Below the pieces are notes generated by a model that was not told where the DNA came from, ran no database searches, and was given only the letters and a program-made list of their open reading frames with translations. A stretch of DNA of 64,000 nucleotides from Onchocerca volvulus (Eukaryota; Nematoda; Chromadorea; Rhabditida; Onchocercidae): assembly GCA_000499405.2 (NCBI GenBank), contig HG738137.1, positions 558,001 through 622,000 on the forward strand. The letters are read 5' to 3'. Positions 34,336 through 63,010 of the stretch are shown here, piece after piece. The position numbers were made by a program, and so were the translations under genes. How positions within the stretch are numbered: the first letter of the stretch is position 1; every line of letters begins with the position of its first letter.

Positions 34336-37300
34336 CATAAGAATCGTAAACAAGATCTAATGAGAAGATTAGGATGTGAAATTAGACAATGATGTGAATT
34401 TAGATGAGTATTGTGAGTGATTGACAGCAAAGACACTTCCGGTACGAAAGAATACCAAAAAAAAAAAAGAAAACATGAAAAAAAAAAAAAGGAAAACATT
34501 TAATATAAAATGTTAAATGATTTGCAATACTGGTTACATTAATTTACAATGAGGATTTGTCATTTGATTGGAGTTTCGCGATATCGGATTCGCGACAGTT
34601 ACTGGTTTATTGGTGCAAAACCAACAAAATTATGCATTTGCATGGGAATTTGCAGGAATTTAGTGTCGTTAATCATTAATAAACGATCGAAAAAATCGAG
34701 AGTCCGGTTCGAGTTACATAACCTTAAATTCTTTTATGTTCCGGTAATTTTTTGTTGTTTTTCGAAAGATCTATAAATGATGTGAATTGTGCTGTGGCTT
34801 GAAAACCGGAGCTAGAATATTTAGTATTTTATTGGAGCAGACGGTTTCGCTTATTATTGATGGAATATTCATCCTTTCACTAGATGTTCTGACTCTTCTG
34901 AATGATCTGAAAAAAAAAAAAAAGAAAAAATGAATCACCTTTATTATTAATAACTTCCCCAAACTCCATCACCAAAAAAACGGAATATTCCAATCGAATT
35001 TTCCGTCCATGGGATATACCTTCGTACGTTATGAATTTGAAACTTTCGCATAATTATCCCTAATAGTTCGCCATTTATATTAAAAATTCTCAAATAAAGT
35101 TCATAATTTATTAATTTTGATTACATTTTTACTTGGTCAATCCTATCTATCATGTGGCTTTTTTTAAAGCAATCGACAATTAAACGTTTCAATGCAACAA
35201 GTAATATGAAATTAGATTTTATCATAGCGTTTATGCAAAATATAATAATCAAATAATTATAATAGTAATAATAATAAAATCAAAATGACAAAAAAAAATT
35301 TTTGTCCAAACTATAAAATAAAATAAGAGGAAAAATATGGAAAATACGCACAAAGACATACATTGTGAATTTGCAGCATAGAAGAAAAAGGAGAAAAAAA
35401 AATTTTGACAACAGAGCTTAGTAAAAATGCAAAGGAAAAAATAAAATATGAACAAAAAAATTTTATTAAATTACGGAATATCACCATAATTGATCAAATA
35501 AATAGGAATAGAGCGAACGGTTGGATTGGAATTTCAGAAGAACTTTAGGTACATTACAAATGTCCCGTGAAGGAACCAATTCGGGAAATTGTATCCAAGA
35601 AGTTCCACGGACATTTTCATCTTTCCACCACAAATCGCTTTTTTCAGTGACTTATTTGACCTGAATTTCAATTCAACGAATCTAAATCAATACAGTTCTA
35701 ATCAACGGAATTTCCCCTCCCAAAAAAGAAGAAAAAAAAAACTGAAAAACAATTCGAGATTCTTTTTCTACTAAATCCAACGTTGCAATTGGAAAGAAAA
35801 AATTACACAAGTTCCATATTATTGTAAAAATTCGAAAATATTTGCGACCAAAAAGAGAGGAAACGATGAAATGGCACGTGAGCGAATGGTCACCGATACT
35901 GAATTTTAGAAAGAAGAAATTTCCGAAAATTGAAAAGAAAATGCATAAAAGAATATGTGCGATGAGAAAAATGACAAAAAGAAAAAAAAAAAAGAACAAT
36001 AAATAATATTTATGAAACAGATCGTTTGACAACACAATAATAATTGTAATTATTAATCATAACTGCAGTTGTGGATAAATTAATTATCACCGAGATAAGA
36101 AAGCAGGAAAGGGGGAAAGGAGAAATAAAATATGGAATAAATCAATGAGAGGGATATAAAAATTTCCGTACTGTTTTGGTGAAATTTTACAGAAAAATTT
36201 AAGATAACTTCAAGAGAAAAAATCTTTTATTTGATGGACAAATATGCCTAATTCGATATTGAAAATTGAATCATTCCATGAAAAAATATGTATATATATA
36301 TATGTCACAACAATTGCACCTAAGCTTTGAAAAACGGAGAATGAAAAAATTTCCGGAAAAAAAGGACAAGAAAGTTTGCGATATATTAATAGCGCCTATG
36401 TCAATAATATAACCATATTATTATTATATCACCAAAACAGTGAAATGAATAATTGGAACAAATGAAAGGAAAAAGAAAAAGTAATAATAGAAAACTGAAA
36501 AATATACTGTGAGCAGTGAGCAAAAAGTATTGCTTTTTCTCTTTTGACTGTTTAAATCGAACAACAAATTTAACAAAACTTTTTCATTTCTCATTTTTTC
36601 TCTTTCCTCTTTCTTTTATTTCTATCTACTTTCTTTTCGTTAATTTCAAATTTTATAAAAAATGCAGTGGAATCACATATTTTGACTGATAATTTATAAT
36701 ATCACAACTTTGCAATTTATTCAAATTCTGGATAAAGTTCCATGGAATATATTCATACCGTACTGCAATGATAGAACTTCCGAACATGCCATCGACGTTT
36801 AATAAAACTAAAAAATTTTGGCAGGATTCTGTAGAAAGAAAAAAAAATTTTTTTCTTTCTTCACAAAAGCAAAGTTATAAATGTTACAAGAAGAGATGAA
36901 CTGTTTGAAAAAAACAAGAAACAAAAAAAAACAAAAACAACATCAGGGAAAATTAATGTTGGATCTATTTGGGAAATTCGCTTCCGATGTGATTATAAAC
37001 TTCCTTTGATGAAAGGGGTAATAGATATCAAAAAGTTTAAAATACTAAAATAGGATCAAAAAGTAATCCAGAAAATCATTCCAAAATCTGTCTGCGAAAA
37101 AATGCTCAGAAAGTGTTATACAAAAAAATATTCATCTTTCAAAAAGAAAAAAGTAGTGAAGATAAAAAGGAAATAAAGCAGTGTTTTTTTTTTTCAAAGA
37201 TTCAAAATGCATCATAAATGAAATTAATTATTTGGGTAACCGATTAATTGAAAGTGGAAAACAAAAACCGGAAAAAATAATCAAAAAGTTGAACGGCAGC

Positions 37301-38619
37301 AGGATAACAGGAACAATGATAATTAATAATGTCATTCAATTCACTAATAATAACGGTTGATAAAAAGATGTATTAACGGATCACTATCATTATCGTTATT
37401 ATTATCAGAATCAATCGATTCAATTCAGAATTTAGAATAAAGCCAACAAATTCATCTCATGAAATTAGCAGACACTTCACTTTCCATATCAAAATTAAAT
37501 TTTTCTTATAAGTATGACACTATGCTGATGATGACCATGATGACGAGGCGACAATGATTACAACTAAAATATCATAATATTCCGCTTTCTTTTAGATTTT
37601 TCAAGAAGTCAAAGATTAAATTTTAAACTTGCTTCATTTTCTATTGAAATATAGTTTGTAATTCACTAACTCTAATCAAGTAATAAACTAAATTTTCATC
37701 TCTTCATAAAACCAAACATTCCATCGGAAGTAAAATTATTATTTAAAAAAAAAGACTGAACAAATTTTCTAGTATATATTAAAGTCAAGCAAAATTCAGA
37801 CAAAGTTGTACTATGAATTTTTAAAATAAAATAAAAAAGAAATCTCAATTTCATCATGGATGGGATGATCATTTCACCGGGATATTAACGTACTAGACTA
37901 AGCCAATACGATATTAGATCACAGGATATCAAAAAACGAATCCTTGAAAGGATATGCTGCGAATAATGACTTCACGGGTTTCAGAACCATTTTTTTTTTT
38001 TTTTTCTAAAACGGATTTAAACAAATAATTTTTTCGGGAGAATCAAACATTAAATCGTCCATTCTATTCCCATTCTTATCACAAAACAATAATTTACATC
38101 AGAGAGATTAAGAGTTGGAAATCTCAAAAAAAAAAATTTTTAATTGTTAAATTTTGAAATTCCAATATAAAAATAACCATAATGCAAATTGATTTAAAAA
38201 GTTTGGTTTTCACAGAGATGAACTGAGATACTTGGAAGAAAATGTAATTAATATCATTTCTATTCAAAGCTTATAAAATGGAAGGATGCTGCACGTATTT
38301 CCCGTAAAAAAAAAAAAAAAAAGTATGGGTAAGGAGAACAAATAACCAACGAATGAAACAAATATTTGAACAAACTAAAAATATTTTCACGTGATGATAA
38401 CCTTGCTGAATGTGTTAAAACCGTTAATGACCCGTTATCACAAATATGCAAAAGGTGACAAATATATTGAACACACCGTGTCAAATAGTCCCACAAATTG
38501 GACGACCTATGCTACAATGATATCTCTCATTGTCGAATTTAGAGAAATAAATCCAACAAATCACATTAGAAACCCAACAATCCACCTTTTGTTTTTCTTT
38601 TCTTTAAAAAAAAAAAAAA

Positions 38620-38941
38620 GAAGAAAAAGAAAAAACAGCAACACCGAGTAAAAATAATAGCTGTGATAACATTGGTGATTGGAGCAGTACTGTAGCAGCA
38701 GTTACGGTAGCATTAGTCGTTATCGTAGTAGCATCATCAGTAGTAGCTGTTGAAATAGTAGAAGCAGTAATAATAAATTGTAACAAAAGCAAATATATCA
38801 TGTTGGAACGTAATCGCAGTGAATATTTGAAAAGGCATTTGTTACACGCGCAAATCTAAGAAATATACTTTATAAATAAAAAAAAGAGATGCTGACGATA
38901 GTGATGATGATAACGATAACGATAATGATTGTTCATTGGGG
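38620..38941 (-). other. egl-30 3' flank with trinucleotide-rich sequence
   Basis: Directly after the egl-30 stop there are imperfect runs of GATGATAACGATAACGATAA (38.88-38.94 kb, plus strand). Runs rich in GTAGCA/AGCAGTA follow at 38.68-38.78 kb. They probably lie in the 3' UTR and do not encode protein. Confidence 0.4.
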
Positions 38942-55352
<16,411 letters not shown>

Positions 55353-56290
55353 CGGGGCCGTTTTGGCTGCCCGTAAAATGAACAGTTTTGCCGGTTTTGC
55401 GTAATCGTCGTGTGAAATACCGAGTACTACGTACGTGTTACAGTGACGCGCACTCAGCAAGTTGCCATTCAGCAGAATAGTAAAGTTATTAGTGAAATTA
55501 ACACAATGGCAAAATTGCAACAAAAATGGAGCACATAGCAGCGGAAAACGGAATAGCGAAAAAAATAGCGCAAACAGCAAAATAGCAAATTGATAGCTTA
55601 AAAAAGAAAATATTTTCATTGATAGGCAGGAAAGATTCAATTTAACTTTCAAATTTTAACTTGAGTAATTTGGTAATATAATGTAAAGTCAAATTTCTGC
55701 ATATGAAGTAATGGTAAATTCTTGATATTTATCAAATTTTGTATCCGAAATATCATAAATTACAATAAAATATGTCCAACATTTTCCCTTTCTGATTGCT
55801 TTCTAATTTAAAATTCAGGAAAAATATAGAATCATAAAATCAAGAAAAATGATATACTATTAGTATAAAAAACTATAATATAGCTAGACAAATTTTTCAA
55901 AATAAATTTTCTGCTAAAAATTTTTTTTTTTTTTTTTCACCGCTATTTGTGGTATTTAACGGTGTCCCAATATCCATCAAAAAATCTTGATAATTTACGA
56001 GTTGAAAAATTTTTTTTCTTTTTTGCCTTATGAAATTGAAAACTGGATTCCTTCCTCAAACGAAATATCGTCCCTTTCGCTTTCATTTTTACTTAACAAA
56101 TAAGTAAATGAAATCTACAAACCAAATCAGCGCATAATAGCAAAATAAGCTTTTAGTTGTTGCAACAGTTTTTCGGAATTTCGATAAAATCGATTAGAAA
56201 AAATGATGGTCCAACAGTCCACATTCAAGAAGACAAGGGGAGGTATCAATGAATTCCACAACCACACACTGTACCTCTCTACCAATTGTG
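55353..56290 (-). promoter_or_regulatory. egl-30 5' flank
   Basis: This is the likely 5' UTR and proximal promoter. The first 100 bases upstream of the ATG are GC-richer than the surroundings (TACGTACGTGTTACAG and CGACGATTACGC on either strand). Unlike the other genes, no good T-rich AG acceptor sits immediately before the start codon, so the leader is probably continuous or spliced from further upstream. Confidence 0.4.
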
Positions 56291-56963
56291 GACCTGAAAT
56301 TAAATTAAAAAAATTAAACGAAATTACAATCTAAACTTTAGTGGCACCATTAGTGAGAAGCAATATTGAAAATGAACAATACAATATCAGTAACAACATA
56401 ACATTATCAAAAATGATATTCCACCTAACAGTGACATGAGAAAAAACATTGTTCGATGTTTACAGTGATAAAAATACTTGCAGTACAAAATGTAACAAAT
56501 AGAGCAATGTGTAAAAACGTATGATTCTATCAAACAGAGCATTAGAAGTTCAAATAATAGGTGCAATTTTGAAACAAGTTAAAATATTTTCAACATTCGC
56601 TGATAATGATCAGTTCCGAATGATCGATCGATAGTATAATTCCAGGTAATCCATTCACTAATTTCAATACAAACGAATTCCATTAACGAAAAAGGCAACA
56701 TTAAATGAATTTCACAAAGTATAACGTAAAGAAATCAATTACTTTGATAAAGAAAACTAACCGTAAGTATTGCATATTTTTAAAATAACAATGTATGTAA
56801 GAAAAATAACGAAAAATTATTAAACGTGAACTTAAAGAAATACGGGGGCGTGAGAATGAAAACAGGGTAAAATACAAATAAACAAAATAAATACATTGAA
56901 CATTTTGATAATATTGAAATGGAAATAAAGCGGTCCAATTTACACATATATTGATATCGACCA

Positions 56964-57040
56964 AAACACACACACACACACACACATACATGCATACACG
57001 CACATATACATACACACATACACACACACGCACGCTTACA
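56964..57040. repeat. CA-rich microsatellite
   Basis: ACACACAC core with interrupted ACATAC and CACG units. Confidence 0.9.
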
Positions 57041-57936
57041 TAGCGCGCGTATATGCAGCAAAAAAAAAAAAAAAAAAGAGGATTGCTTTTCTGAACTTGT
57101 ATCTTCTTGTTGTTAGTCAAAATGTCGGTCGACAGAGGACGGACGACGGTGATGACGGCGACGGCGACAACTACGACGGCCGACAACGACGTCGTCAATG
57201 ATGAACAGGCATTGATAGAAAAATTGGTGTATTATGTATGTGTATGTGTGTGTCTGTGTATGTATGTGAGACAATAAAAAAAAAAAAAAAAAAAAAAGGA
57301 AGGAAAGGAATAGTATAGTTGGAATAGATTGCGAAAAGCCTTAAAAAGAGGGACAAACATGACACGGCGGGTGCGACACGTGGCCTATTAGCACGTAGCC
57401 TCTTCTCGAACGTCCGAAACTTTTATCATACACTTCCCTTTTCGCACCTTCCACACGATATCGCTCTATACACATACACACATATATACGCACATACATT
57501 ACACAAATTATAGGTATATATATATATATATATATACTTAGATATAGAGATGTGAATAAATATACTATATATGCAAATATGCATATAATACGCATAATAC
57601 ATACATATATGCATATATTAATAAATATACTTACATATAAATATATAGATATATATATATTTAGGATAAGGCATGCATGTCTGCGGAATTCTATCTCGTC
57701 TCTCTTGCAAGCTATTCCCAGGGAAGTGCATGCATACATGCAAGTCTGGAGTGTTAGAAATAAGCCTAAGCAGACAACAGCGAGATTCATCGAAGCCTGT
57801 CAATTTGCGATGAAATCTTCTCGCAGACAGCAAGCATCTCTCTCGCAATCAGCCATTTATATGCCTGCAAACTATCTTCACCGCATGCACTTTCCCCAGG
57901 CTAACTAACAAATGTAGAAGTTTGCCATTCTCGATT

Positions 57937-57937
<1 letters not shown>

Positions 57938-57989
<52 letters not shown>

Positions 57990-57998
57990 TCTCTTTCT
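57938..57998. repeat. (CT)n microsatellite
   Basis: An uninterrupted CT core of about forty bases lies between CTTT-type interruptions. Confidence 0.9.
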
Positions 57999-60299
57999 TA
58001 AAAGTAATCGGAATTTGAAAAGTTGTTGTTAAGGAAGGGAAAAGGTAGGAAAGGAAAAAATATACGAAAAGGAACGGAAAATGTTGGCTTTCTTAGAACA
58101 ACCAGAAGTAAACATATTAATGTTCGTTTGGAATTTGTTTCCTATGAGAGAGAATGAGAAGAATGAGGAATGAAGAATGAATATTTGAAGAGATAGCCTA
58201 CATCCGGCGAGTACCACTACTTTAAGCTTGGCTTGGCTTGGCCAACAAACCAAAGTTACGAGAAGCCAGGTCACTTCAGACTAGTCCATTGAATCATGCA
58301 GTTATTCCGACCACTTATACCACCACTACCATCCATATCACAATCGTAACTTCTTCAACCATTTTAAGCATAGCATCCTATAGAAACCGCAACGCTTCCT
58401 CCACGTATTCCTCTATCTCATGCAATAACACACACACCACACACACGACAACATACACATGCACATGCACATGCACATGCATGCGCGTATGCATGAATCA
58501 TGAATTGGTGGCAAATAGCAGGCAGCATCAATGATGACCTGCTATTGCGCGACATTTTATCTTATTCAGCAAAACATGCAAGCTAAGCGAAAGAACCCGC
58601 ATTAGAACATACTTTTGCAATTCGTCTGCAATCCTCTTAGTGTTCATCCAATTCGCAATATATGTGTGTGTGCATATATGCTTGTGTCGTAGTTAATCAG
58701 ACTTTTCAGCCAAACAACATTTCTCCAGCTTTTAAAATTGCAACTTCAATTTAACGAACTGTAAAGAGCAAATTTTGAGATAAATTAAAAGAACTTATTT
58801 GGCTAGATTCATGTATTGATTGTATCTATCAAATATATATGTGGTAGACTACATTCAATTAAATATCGCATCTTTTTGACTATATTCAGCATGGCAATAT
58901 ATGTTTTTGAATAATTTCAAATTGTTAAAGAGTTACGTTTATTGCAATGATAAAATATAAATCATTGAGAAAAGTTCGAAAAAAGTCCCTCTTTGATGTG
59001 TTCTGGAATTTGCACGAACAAATGTTCGCTATCTTAGTTAATTAATTAGCTTTTAGGATTGTATCAGCATCACTAAATAACACAGTTCAATTTTCATTTT
59101 CAATTTATTTGCGTTATTTTCAATTACCTTCCATAATTGCCATGTTTCTGTGAATGTATTCGGCCATAAACAGACACCATGAATTCATCGTTGATAATGA
59201 TTATGTACTTTGACGTTAACCGTTAAAATGTGCTTTGTTGTTCTTGTTGTGGACAATGAATGTATAAATGTACGATAGTCTTTGATTTTATCCATAATAT
59301 TAATCAAATTAACGAATTGTACTTTTGAAATAATCATACAACAATATCAGAGAAAAAGCATGTTGGAAATGCTTTTTCTTTTAGTTTTGATATCTACTGC
59401 TATAAAACATTAACTCTACTCAATCTATACAGTCCGTAATCCATCGCAAAATTAAGAAGCTCTAAGTTCATGTTTACTTGATAGACTATCATCCGAATCT
59501 CATGAAGTATTGCAAGGAGCTCCATTACAGAAAATCAAGTAACTCTAGAATTTCGTTGCTGATATAATACTGTTATGTATTCAATATCAAGATGTCAAGA
59601 TTTTAATTTATCTTAATCAACCATATTACGTTTAAATTCAGCAGATTTAATCATTTTAATTAATTTCCCACAAAAATTATAGTCCTAAAAACTATCTGAT
59701 ATTTCCTACTCCTCCCAATTTGCTTATAAAATAACTCCAACAAACAAAATTGATTCTAGTTTTTTGGAAATCATTCTAATTTCCAAAACATATATAATTA
59801 TTTCAAGATTTTTTCCTATACATCTCACTACCTATCATTTAACTTATTAGCCTCATAGAAATCCCAACTGACCACAAACATTCCGCAAAAAATTCAGGAA
59901 ATGAGTAAAATAACACCGCAGAGTTTTTCCCAAGAAATTTTAGAACATAGAAATTCCAAATAAATTGACCCCATGAAGTCTGTGTGGAAATTTTTGATAA
60001 CACTAAAACAGCACAGCAGAGTATTTGAAATGTATGAAAATCCATAATGAGTTTCTTAGAAAACAGAAAACTTTTAATAGATATATTCAACATCATACGA
60101 TCCCAAACAAATATGATCCTAAAACAAAATCTAATAAATGCTATAAATTCACGTATATTATCATGCCACATAATTAGATTAGTGAATGAATGAAATTCCA
60201 ATTTTTCATCGGAATAAAACAACAAACACAGAAAAACGATAAAAAATATTAAACTTATTCAATCCTGAACAAAACGTACAAAATGCAAAGTAGTATAAT

Positions 60300-60790
60300 G
60301 AAATGAAACTGTGAGGCAATCAAGACAAAGATGCGTATTTCGTGAATGTAGTTTACACAGTTAAATCGTAATAGCAAAAGTTAAATTACAAATTCCAAAA
60401 CAAGAAATCATAATTTGAAAATTGTCAACAATAATTTGAAGCTAAAACCAAGTGATTTGGAAAAAGAAAAAGAAAGGAATGAGTTTCTCAAGAAATGAAC
60501 TTCTAAATGAAGCGAAATTATGAGGCAATCAAGCAAAGACGCATTTCATGAATGCGTTTGCATTTCAGACATACTGATTCAAAATATAAAACTTAAATTA
60601 CAAATTTCAAAATAAGAAATTGCAATTTAAAAATTTTCAATATCAATCTGAAGTTAATCTAAGTGTTTTCAGAAAGAGAGATGAATTAATGCATTTCTAA
60701 AAAGAAAAGCGAAATAATGTATTTGCAAATGTGAACAAACTTAATTTCATAAGTTTGAAAATCCGAAATACAATATTTAAAGCTTGAAAG
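60300..60790. repeat. tandem repeat, ~205 bp units
   Basis: AAATGAAACTGTGAGGCAAT at 60301 recurs as AAATGAAGCGAAATTATGAG at about 60505. In each copy it is followed by an AAGCAAAGAYGCATTTC-type block, a TTAAATTACAAATTYCAAAA block and a TTTGAAGTTAA-type block. A third, partial copy begins near 60705. The array lies between emr-1 and egl-30. Confidence 0.65.
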
Positions 60791-60906
60791 CAACTAAAAT
60801 ATAGGAAAAGACTTAAAACGAATTAAAAATCAAATTTGGAAAGTAAAACAGACCGAGGATGAGCTTTAAATTAAAAAATGAATAAAAATTCCGAAATCTT
60901 CGGATT

Positions 60907-60912
60907 TTTATT
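60907..60912 (-). terminator. polyadenylation signal of emr-1
   Basis: AATAAA on the minus strand lies about 105 bases after the emr-1 stop. It is the nearest perfect hexamer downstream. Confidence 0.5.
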
Positions 60913-61017
60913 TAAAGACATTGTATAATTATCAGGTAAATGTAGATCTTCTCAAACAGGATTTCAGTTATTCGAAAAAATCTACAAACATTAAATATTG
61001 CATTCCAAAAAGAATTT

Positions 61018-63003
61018 TTAAAATTCTTCTTTGTTAGCTTCACCAACTTCTAATTCGGCATAGTTCTGTACGACAAAGAATATAAAAATAACTGTTATGA
61101 TAACAAAAAGAAGAATGAAACCGATTTTTCCATAGTTTCGTGATGTCTTTTCTTTATCCATCAAATCATTGCGTCGACTTCCACATCTATTATAGGAATT
61201 TTCAAACATTACTCCTGAATTGTAGCGTGGTGCTGGACTATAATGAGTTGCTGAATTTTCGCCCAGGCGCTGGGCCATCGATCTTTGTTCTGAATCATAT
61301 CGAACCGAATAAGTGTGATCCTCTTTCCAACTAGGCGATAAAATACGTGAACTTTCTTCACCACGTAAATCATCATCTGAACCATCGCTGACTTTTTGAT
61401 TCCCCCAATTATCCTATAACTTATGTTAAACTGTAAAATTAAAGTCGAAATATATCTAAATCACTTATGTTAAAGTGTAAAATCAAAGTCGAAATATATT
61501 TAAATCACGATATAAAACTATAAAAATTACAGAAGCAAAGATGTACAAAAAGGGAACCAACATTGCTGCCATGTTATGATTTCACATACAATATCCAGAA
61601 AGATAATTTTTAGTATCAGAATAATTTCTAAACTTCCTTCAAGATCCGAAAAGGCTCCAATGATCAAAAACGAAAATATTTTTCAATTAAAGAGAAAATT
61701 CAAAGAAAATTTTTCAACTGTATAAATGTATTTACTCGCAAGGATGTGAAGCGCGTCGTAGGTGTAGTACGATAAACTTCGGGCATTGTTCCAAATGACT
61801 TGGGTATTTTAACAGAATCTGAGGTCACATTCAAAGGAGTGGATTCTGAAGTTACACTTGCTTTTAATGGCGAATGGTAAAATTCTGGAACTGTGTTTAC
61901 ATCCGCACGAGTTTCGAATCCAAAATCTACATGTGGTCTAGGAGAAATAGGAATAGATGGCTGAACCACACGTGGTTTCACTGATGGTTGTTTGGAATCG
62001 GAAATGTGTGATATCGCTGGAGAAATATCTGCAGCTTTCGGTGAAACGCGAGATGTTTTAGAAGTTATCGGTGTATTCTGGACTTTCGATGGACGAGTTA
62101 TTTCTTGCGCAGAAGAGCGAGTAGCACGTCTTGGTGAGCGTGACTTTTGTGGACTAACATCTCCGCGTTTAGCTGGAGATTTAAGACCGTCAGCTCTTGC
62201 AGCGCTGGACACTACGGACTGTAAAATTTATCAATTATTTAAATTATTTATTTACTTTAGATTTTACACCTTTGATTGGTTTAGCCAATTTCCATAATAT
62301 ATGACAGCCATTTATACATTATGGAAAATTGATATTAAGACAAAATATTCCTTTAAATATTATTATGAAAAACAACCAAACTTGATCATCACCAAATTTT
62401 GATATTTTTAAATTAGTATAAATTAGTATTAACATTAGTACAATCTCTCCATATGAATTGCTAGCTATGCTCGTCTTATTTCCCATATAATGTTCTTTTA
62501 CTAACGCATTTAAATAATTTCTTTCACTTCAAAATTGTTCCGTAAATGGATGTTAGCGAGAAGTGAAGCGAGTATTTCGCTAGATTTCTAGGAAATCGTT
62601 ATATTCATAATGATTGCGATAAATCATGACCAACATGCATTATGTGGCAGGTCACGATCGACACGTGAAGACAAATCACAACGGAAAGAAAATAGCTCAG
62701 AAATAGCGAAACAGAGCAATTCTGATTCGGTACTATGCTTGCTAAGCTTTCAGAAAAAAAAAATCCTGGATTTTCAAAAAAAAATTTAGCTAAGATTGAT
62801 AATAGAAGAAAATTATAGTTTTAATATTGGCACAGGAAATATACCTCAGGTTGCACAACCGATTCAGATTTCCCTTCTAACAAACGTCGTAACTTATTTG
62901 CATAGACGCTTCTGGTACTCCCAACAACAGGACCAGGATCACACCCACGTATCATAAGTTGATCTCGGATCTCTTCATTAGTAAGCTTATCTATATCCAC
63001 CAT
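61018..63003 (-). CDS. emr-1: emerin, LEM-domain inner nuclear membrane protein
   Basis: Emerin anchors chromatin to the nuclear lamina through BAF. Three exons join in phase: 62845-63003, 61736-62218 and 61018-61413, giving 345 residues. The LEM domain is at about residues 2-46 (IDKLTNEEIRDQLMIRGCDP, then TRSVYANKLRRLL). A low-complexity Ser/Pro/Arg region follows, with about a dozen SP or TP pairs that could be mitotic phosphorylation sites. One hydrophobic segment (GFILLFVIITVIFIFFVV, about 311-329) ends 16 residues from the C-terminus. One LEM domain plus one C-terminal membrane segment is the emerin layout; a LEM2/MAN1 type would have two membrane segments. The protein is about twice as long as C. 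elegans EMR-1. The start ATG follows a TTTTTAG acceptor by five bases. Confidence 0.93.
61420..61507. repeat. 44-base tandem duplication in emr-1 intron 2
   Basis: CTTATGTTAAACTGTAAAAT at 61420 recurs as CTTATGTTAAAGTGTAAAAT at 61464, with the rest of each unit (AAAGTCGAAATATATYTAAATCA) almost identical. Confidence 0.85.
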
Positions 63004-63008
63004 CTTGC

Positions 63009-63010
63009 CT
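63009..63010 (-). promoter_or_regulatory. candidate spliced-leader acceptor, emr-1
   Basis: On the minus strand TTTTTGTTTTTAG is followed by GCAAG and the start codon. The T-rich tract and the spacing match a trans-splice acceptor. Confidence 0.5.

Larger units (their letters stand above)
33735..38600. other. intergenic region between rpl-27 and egl-30 3' ends
   Basis: The two flanking genes converge here, so the region should hold both 3' UTRs and little regulation. It is AT-rich, and from about 34.9 kb the plus strand is strongly A-rich. Two short tandem duplications occur at 34.1 and 34.25 kb. No exon could be supported. A short open frame at 34.55-34.77 kb has ordinary base composition but no recognisable product. 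Confidence 0.5.
56291..60300. other. egl-30 upstream region with dense microsatellites
   Basis: No exon is supported. The stretch holds CA/TG-rich tracts at 56964-57040 and 57232-57272, a GAC-rich block at 57121-57200, TA-rich sequence at 57513-57660, a CT tract at 57938-57998 and ACATGC units at 58439-58482. Open frames through these blocks (for example 57.3-57.9 kb) are products of the repeats. Confidence 0.5.

Noticed and set aside
34549..34776. 75-codon open frame after rpl-27 with moderate GC
   Set aside because: The product is unrecognisable and there is no acceptor or supporting exon. The length is within chance for the region.
56281..56300. TTTAATTTCAG acceptor on the minus strand upstream of egl-30, as an untranslated exon
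   Set aside because: The acceptor is good, but no matching donor-to-donor structure or conserved exon could be defined, so it is not listed as a feature.
56701..57198. 165-codon frame on the minus strand
   Set aside because: It reads through the CA tract (Val/Cys repeats) and the GAC-rich block, with no domain and no conserved motif.
57341..57908. Long overlapping open frames on both strands around 57.3-57.9 kb
   Set aside because: They run through TA, CA and TACATA microsatellites. Tyr/Ile/Cys-rich translations on opposite strands are a repeat artefact.
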